From Candidatus Saccharimonadota bacterium (GTDB lineage: Bacteria; Patescibacteriota; Saccharimonadia; Saccharimonadales; Saccharimonadaceae): a stretch of 18,773 nt of DNA. The notes beneath the pieces are model-generated. The model saw nothing but the letters and a program-made list of their open reading frames with translations. It was not told the DNA's origin and searched no databases. Each line of letters opens with the position of its first letter. Position 1 is the stretch's first letter. The stretch is from the NCBI GenBank assembly GCA_900556885.1, contig UNSQ01000012.1, forward strand, positions 1 through 18,773, given 5' to 3'. Of this stretch, positions 14,912 to 18,773 are shown in pieces. Both the position numbers and the translations under genes were made by a program.

Positions 14912-14955
14912 CCCCTCATTCTCAAAGGCGAGAGTGAGGGGTTTTCTCCTTTTTG
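14912..14955 (+). terminator. strong intrinsic terminator ending the structured RNA
   Basis: CCCCTCA (14912-14918) pairs with TGAGGGG (14935-14941) and TTCTC with GAGAG inside, giving a 12-bp stem with loop AAAGGC. TTTTCTCCTTTTTG follows. It insulates the structured RNA from the dihydrouridine synthase gene. Confidence 0.85.
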
Positions 14956-14964
14956 TGATAAAAT
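14956..14964 (+). promoter_or_regulatory. extended -10 promoter, leaderless start at 14972
   Basis: TGaTAAAAT ends 7 nt before ATG 14972, inside and just after the T-tract of the terminator. No Shine-Dalgarno site is present. Confidence 0.6.
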
Positions 14965-14971
14965 AACAGAG

Positions 14972-16048
14972 ATGACATCGTTTTGGAATGATTTACCGCA
15001 GCCATTTTTCATATTGGCACCAATGGAAGCCGTCACCGACGTCGTGTTCCGTCATGTCGTGAAACAGGCTGGCGCGCCAGATATATTTTTCACCGAGTTC
15101 GCAAATGCTACCGGCTGGGTTCACGCCGGCGACAAAGCCATAGCTGGGCGACTAATCAAAACTGACGACGAGCAGCCGCTGATTGCGCAAATCTGGGGTG
15201 GCGAGCCAGGGGACATGGAAGCTTTCGCGAAGCACTGCGCGGAACTTGGTTTTAACGGAATTGATATCAATATGGGGTGTCCCGCCAAATCTGCCATTAA
15301 AAGTGGCGGTGCGGCTCTGATTCGTCGACCCGATATAGCAATAGCTGCAATTGATGCCGCCAAAAAATCTGGATTGCCAGTTAGCGTAAAAACTCGGCTG
15401 GGCTACACTTACGTCGATGAATGGCGCGAGTGGCTGACTACTATCTTACAGCAAGATATCGTTAATCTGACAATTCATCTGCGCACAAAAAAAGAGATGA
15501 GCAAAGTCGCGGCGCATTATGAATTGATTGACGAGATTGTTAAACTGCGCGATGAAATTGCCCCACAAACACTCCTGACTATCAACGGCGACATTCGCGA
15601 CCGAGAGCATGGGCTGGAAATTGCCAGAAAACATCCCGGCGTGAATGGAATTATGATTGGGCGAGGCGTTTTCAGTGATCCGTTCTGCTTTAGGAGGGCA
15701 ATTGAACTATCCTCAGTCGAGGAGGCTGTGACAGGCGCGTCAAGCCCCGTCAGCCGAACGCCACGGGCTGGCGAAGCCACCCGTAAAGAGTACTCCGAGA
15801 CAGAGTATAGCTCAACTATTCATCACAAATCTGAGCTGATTGCCTTACTACACTACCACCTCGACCTCTTCGACCACTACCAACCAACCCTCGGTCGACC
15901 TTTTGAAACACTAAAACGTTTTTTCAAGATTTATATTCGCGATTTTGACGGCGCAAAGGAGCTTCGGGAGAGATTGATGCACACCACGACGACCGACGAG
16001 GTGCGATCAATACTTGCACACAACGATCATCCACATTATACTTATTGA
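14972..16048 (+). CDS. tRNA-dihydrouridine synthase (Dus, DusB-like)
   Basis: This 358-aa FMN-dependent enzyme reduces uridine to dihydrouridine in the D-loop of tRNAs with NADPH. The N-terminal TIM barrel starts with FILAPMEAVTDVVFR. INMGCPAKSAIKSGGAALIR carries the catalytic Cys and the conserved Lys. VKTRLG, TIHLRTKKEM, INGDI and GIMIGRGVFSDP are the flavin- and tRNA-contacting blocks. The helical RNA-binding domain follows (HYHLDLF...LGRPFETLKRFFKIY). Between barrel and helical domain (about residues 246-286) lies a linker longer than usual, encoded by GC-rich DNA with inverted repeats. The usual His of 'HxR' is present as HLR. The start is fixed by the -10 box 7 nt upstream. The next gene's promoter is embedded in its last codons. 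Confidence 0.93.
   Translation: MTSFWNDLPQPFFILAPMEAVTDVVFRHVVKQAGAPDIFFTEFANATGWVHAGDKAIAGRLIKTDDEQPLIAQIWGGEPGDMEAFAKHCAELGFNGIDINMGCPAKSAIKSGGAALIRRPDIAIAAIDAAKKSGLPVSVKTRLGYTYVDEWREWLTTILQQDIVNLTIHLRTKKEMSKVAAHYELIDEIVKLRDEIAPQTLLTINGDIRDREHGLEIARKHPGVNGIMIGRGVFSDPFCFRRAIELSSVEEAVTGASSPVSRTPRAGEATRKEYSETEYSSTIHHKSELIALLHYHLDLFDHYQPTLGRPFETLKRFFKIYIRDFDGAKELRERLMHTTTTDEVRSILAHNDHPHYTY
16037..16042 (+). promoter_or_regulatory. -10 box inside the end of dus, leaderless start at 16050
   Basis: TATACT ends 7 nt before ATG 16050 and overlaps the last codons of the dihydrouridine synthase gene. It supports 16050 rather than the in-frame ATG at 16014 as the start of the next gene. Confidence 0.5.
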
Positions 16049-16049
16049 C

Positions 16050-16505
16050 ATGACAACAAAAAAACAAAAACTACAAAAACAACAGGCCATAGACACATGG
16101 ATCGTCATAGCATTATGGGTAAGTGCTATCTGGTTCTCGCTCGCACGCGGATTCATTACTGGCATCGGCGGTTGGGTACTAGCACTACTTGGCCCGTGGG
16201 CGCTTATCGTTAGCTGTATCTGTCTTGCAATCATCTCCCGACAAATGAAAAAACGCCATGCATCAAAAGACCATCTCACCACAATAGTACGTGTTTCCTT
16301 TATCGTCATGTCAATCTCATTATTTATCTGCGGCCTTGCAATGCCTGATTTTAGCGACATGGAGACCTTTTCAACATTATCCGTGTATACAAATAACGCT
16401 ATTTCATTTAAAACATCAAAAACTATCGCCATTATCTCAGGGTTTGTAGTGGTTCTGTCTCTATTCGTGGCTGTTACTTTTGGTATCGCTGAAGACAAAG
16501 AATAG
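16050..16505 (+). CDS. small four-helix membrane protein of unknown function
   Basis: This 151-aa protein has a very basic N-terminus (MTTKKQKLQKQQ), which by the positive-inside rule lies in the cytosol. Four hydrophobic segments follow, at about residues 14-33, 37-61, 78-97 and 123-145. A basic linker, SRQMKKRHASKDH, lies between helices 2 and 3. The third gap (FSDMETFSTLSVYTNNAISF) would face outside. No family is recognised. I prefer ATG 16050 because a -10 box sits 7 nt before it and nothing supports the 12-residue extension to 16014. Confidence 0.7.
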   Translation: MTTKKQKLQKQQAIDTWIVIALWVSAIWFSLARGFITGIGGWVLALLGPWALIVSCICLAIISRQMKKRHASKDHLTTIVRVSFIVMSISLFICGLAMPDFSDMETFSTLSVYTNNAISFKTSKTIAIISGFVVVLSLFVAVTFGIAEDKE

Positions 16506-16506
16506 A

Positions 16507-16527
16507 CGACGGAAGACGTCGCTATTT
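16507..16527 (+). terminator. weak terminator-like hairpin
   Basis: CGACG (16507-16511) and CGTCG (16517-16521) form a perfect short stem around GAAGA just after the stop at 16505. The following CTATTTA is only weakly T-rich. Confidence 0.3.
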
Positions 16528-16569
16528 AGATTAGTATTAATTAGAGTCTTAGTACTATACGCAAATTGA

Positions 16570-16598
16570 TTGAAAAAGTATAGATAATATTATATAAT
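16570..16598 (+). promoter_or_regulatory. consensus promoter, leaderless start at 16605
   Basis: TTGAAA (16570-16575), a 17-nt spacer, and TATAAT (16593-16598) ending 6 nt before ATG 16605. This is the best complete -35/-10 promoter in the window and would start the mRNA at the ATG. Confidence 0.7.
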
Positions 16599-16604
16599 AT
16601 AGAT

Positions 16605-17390
16605 ATGTTATCTTCAGAGATGCGCGCATGCGGCATACTACATCAAGATCAACCAAAAAGGAAGCTGCGTACGGCAATAGAAAATACACCCAGCGGACAA
16701 CTCCTCATAGTAGATAATACACCGCTGAGTAGCGCCATTCGCGGTCAAAGACTCACATTTACTCCCGTTGAAGATTATTATACAGGACGACAGGACGCAA
16801 CAAGTGGCATCATGTTCGGAAATATGTCAACAAATGACATAGAAATACCTGTAGCGATTAAGCCTCATGACAATATCGCTTCTGCACTTTCAGAATTTTG
16901 TATTACACAACATCTTATTAGTGAAGGACATATTAAACCATACCAACCACTAGGATTTTTATCAGGAAGAGATTCTATATATACGCTATCCGCATTCGAA
17001 GACGATGTTGTGAGCTGCGACACGATTACCGACAGTACAGACAATCCTAAAAAAATACAAAAGGTTCTGCTTGTAGGAGCGGCGACTCTCGCGAAGCTAC
17101 ATAAATCGGGAGTTGCACATGGCGACGCGCAAATTAAAAATACCGCATTCAGCGTAAAGACAGGAGAAGAGCGAGCAATAGATCTAACTTCCTCTTATTT
17201 TGACAAAAGCGGTCGCGGCATCATTGATGACATGCATTCGTATATAGATACATTACCCGATTACATTAGTCCAACACTAGGCAATAAGTATATCGAGGAA
17301 TATTTTATTGATCCATATTTATCTCTAGTCGCTGATGCACTATCAAAAAAGCAACAGGATAGTGTTCATCGCGCTACTAATAATCTATGA
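16605..17390 (+). CDS. protein-kinase-fold protein (RIO/LPS-kinase-like)
   Basis: This 261-aa protein shows kinase-fold landmarks in order. VAIK with K86 corresponds to the beta-3 lysine, E97 in ALSEFCITQHL to the helix-C glutamate, HGDAQIKN (H172, D174, N179) to the catalytic loop, and AIDLTSS (D193) to the metal-binding 'DFG' position. The short N-lobe, the HGD form and the lack of an APE segment resemble RIO kinases and small-molecule or LPS kinases (the aminoglycoside phosphotransferase side of the superfamily) more than eukaryotic-type Ser/Thr kinases. All catalytic residues are kept, so it is probably active. The substrate is unknown. No membrane helix is present. It stands alone with its own promoter and converges with the ATP synthase operon. 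It is more AT-rich than its neighbours. Confidence 0.7.
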   Translation: MLSSEMRACGILHQDQPKRKLRTAIENTPSGQLLIVDNTPLSSAIRGQRLTFTPVEDYYTGRQDATSGIMFGNMSTNDIEIPVAIKPHDNIASALSEFCITQHLISEGHIKPYQPLGFLSGRDSIYTLSAFEDDVVSCDTITDSTDNPKKIQKVLLVGAATLAKLHKSGVAHGDAQIKNTAFSVKTGEERAIDLTSSYFDKSGRGIIDDMHSYIDTLPDYISPTLGNKYIEEYFIDPYLSLVADALSKKQQDSVHRATNNL

Positions 17391-17448
17391 GTAAATCTGT
17401 ATAATACCGCACAATACCTTTCAATCTTCACGCCCAGTTTAAGGCATA

Positions 17449-17477
17449 AAAACAAAACCCCGACGATATCGACAGGG
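17449..17477 (-). terminator. intrinsic terminator of the ATP synthase operon
   Basis: On the minus strand CCCTGTCG pairs with CGTCGGGG (17477-17458, one mismatch and one G-U), followed by TTTTGTTTT (17457-17449). It lies 28 nt downstream of the atpC stop. Confidence 0.75.
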
Positions 17478-17505
17478 TATTGTCTAATTATTTACGCGCT
17501 CAATC

Positions 17506-17931
17506 CTAGCGTCGTCGCTTACGCCTATGAAGATCAGCAACCTTCAATCGCACCATATGACGATCGATAAGCTGCTTGGCTTTCTCGCGCTCAACTTGAT
17601 CGCCAGCTTCATCACGCGCCTTAATAGCACGCTCCAGAGCCTTCTGAGTTTCCGCCTCGATGATGTCGTCACCGTGATCAGCTTCATCAACCAGAATTTG
17701 CACCGACGAATAGTCAATTTTTACCACACCACCAGAGATTGCAAAATACTCCAACTGATTATCAGAATCTTCTTTATGTCGACGCACGGTAATCACGCCA
17801 TCCCGTGCAATCGTCACTAGCGGCTCGTGGCTTGGAAAAACGGAAATTTCGCCGTCAGTAGTCGGAATTGACACCGAATAAACTTCTTCGTCAACCTTCG
17901 TACCGACAAATGTGACTAATGACAATTTCAT
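17506..17931 (-). CDS. atpC: F1F0 ATP synthase epsilon subunit
   Basis: This 141-aa epsilon subunit of the F1 central stalk couples rotation and inhibits ATP hydrolysis. The N-terminal beta-sandwich (1-85) has the family blocks YSVSIPTTDGEISVFPSHEPL and YFAISGGVVKI. Residues 88-130 form the two-helix C-terminal domain (AETQKALERAIKARDEAGD), and the chain ends in a very basic tail, RRKRRR. The length matches the family. It starts 2 nt after the atpD stop with only a weak purine-rich SD inside atpD, so translation is likely coupled. The beta-epsilon order is the standard operon end, and a terminator follows. Confidence 0.93.
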   Translation of the reverse strand: MKLSLVTFVGTKVDEEVYSVSIPTTDGEISVFPSHEPLVTIARDGVITVRRHKEDSDNQLEYFAISGGVVKIDYSSVQILVDEADHGDDIIEAETQKALERAIKARDEAGDQVEREKAKQLIDRHMVRLKVADLHRRKRRR

Positions 17932-17933
17932 GA

Positions 17934-18773
<840 letters not shown>

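Noticed and set aside
14287..14971. Group I intron in a tRNA, or RNase P RNA
   Set aside because: None of the conserved intron core sequences nor the RNase P GGAAAGTCC and ACAGAA...GGCTTA pair could be located in a consistent order.
14201..15036. Long reading frames across the structured-RNA gap (14201-14632, 14494-14712, minus 14659-15036)
   Set aside because: They run through perfect RNA helices, have no start signals and no family resemblance. Only the 47-aa four-cysteine frame has coding character.
16014..16049. Upstream ATG for the small membrane protein
   Set aside because: It is inside the dus gene with no signal. ATG 16050 has a -10 box 7 nt before it.

Overview
The window looks like a chromosomal segment of a small-genome bacterium, most likely Candidatus Saccharibacteria (TM7/CPR). 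This is inferred from gene style and content: compact genes, a CtpE-like P-type ATPase, a UvrD/RecB-type helicase-nuclease, a minimal F-ATPase gene order, and starts that lack Shine-Dalgarno sites. Genes end in TGA, TAA and TAG alike, so TGA is a true stop and the recoded CPR lineages (TGA = Gly) are excluded.

Left third (1-5.9 kb) is accessory DNA. It holds the end of a DUF2268-like protein and a small orphan reading frame. Next comes a two-gene minus-strand unit: a PD-(D/E)XK (NucS/DUF91-like) nuclease overlapping a companion that resembles the N-terminal module of McrB-type proteins. Then there is a frameshifted serine recombinase relic, followed by a 709-aa protein with an XRE helix-turn-helix and a C-terminal HEPN-like R-x4-H motif. 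Paired palindromes lie in that gene's own promoter. The stretch ends at a tRNA-Gln(TTG) gene. The content suggests a decayed integrated element that left defence-type genes behind.

Middle (6-14.3 kb) is housekeeping: a TrmA/RlmD-family RNA m5U methyltransferase, a DUF3021-like membrane protein, a P-type ATPase coupled to a 162-aa protein of unknown function, a small membrane-anchored protein split by a T8 frameshift, and an 1098-aa UvrD-like helicase with a RecB-type nuclease end.

14.29-14.97 kb is the most unusual part. A gap with no long protein gene holds a 47-aa four-cysteine zinc-ribbon ORF. Its leader can form two mutually exclusive hairpins, one covering the ribosome binding site. About 340 nt of densely structured RNA follows: a tRNA-like element with a perfect 7-bp acceptor, T-arm and GCCA end but no normal D or anticodon arm, a bulged hairpin, a three-way junction with complementary loops, a closed 74-nt domain, and a strong terminator. 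I could not match it to a known RNA family.

Right end (15-18.8 kb): a tRNA-dihydrouridine synthase, a small four-helix membrane protein, a protein-kinase-fold protein, and the atpD-atpC end of the F-ATPase operon on the minus strand, with atpD running off the window.

A recurring feature is a -10 box (often TGnTAAAAT or TGnTATAAT) ending only 6-8 nt before the ATG. It is seen at seven starts and implies widespread leaderless transcription.
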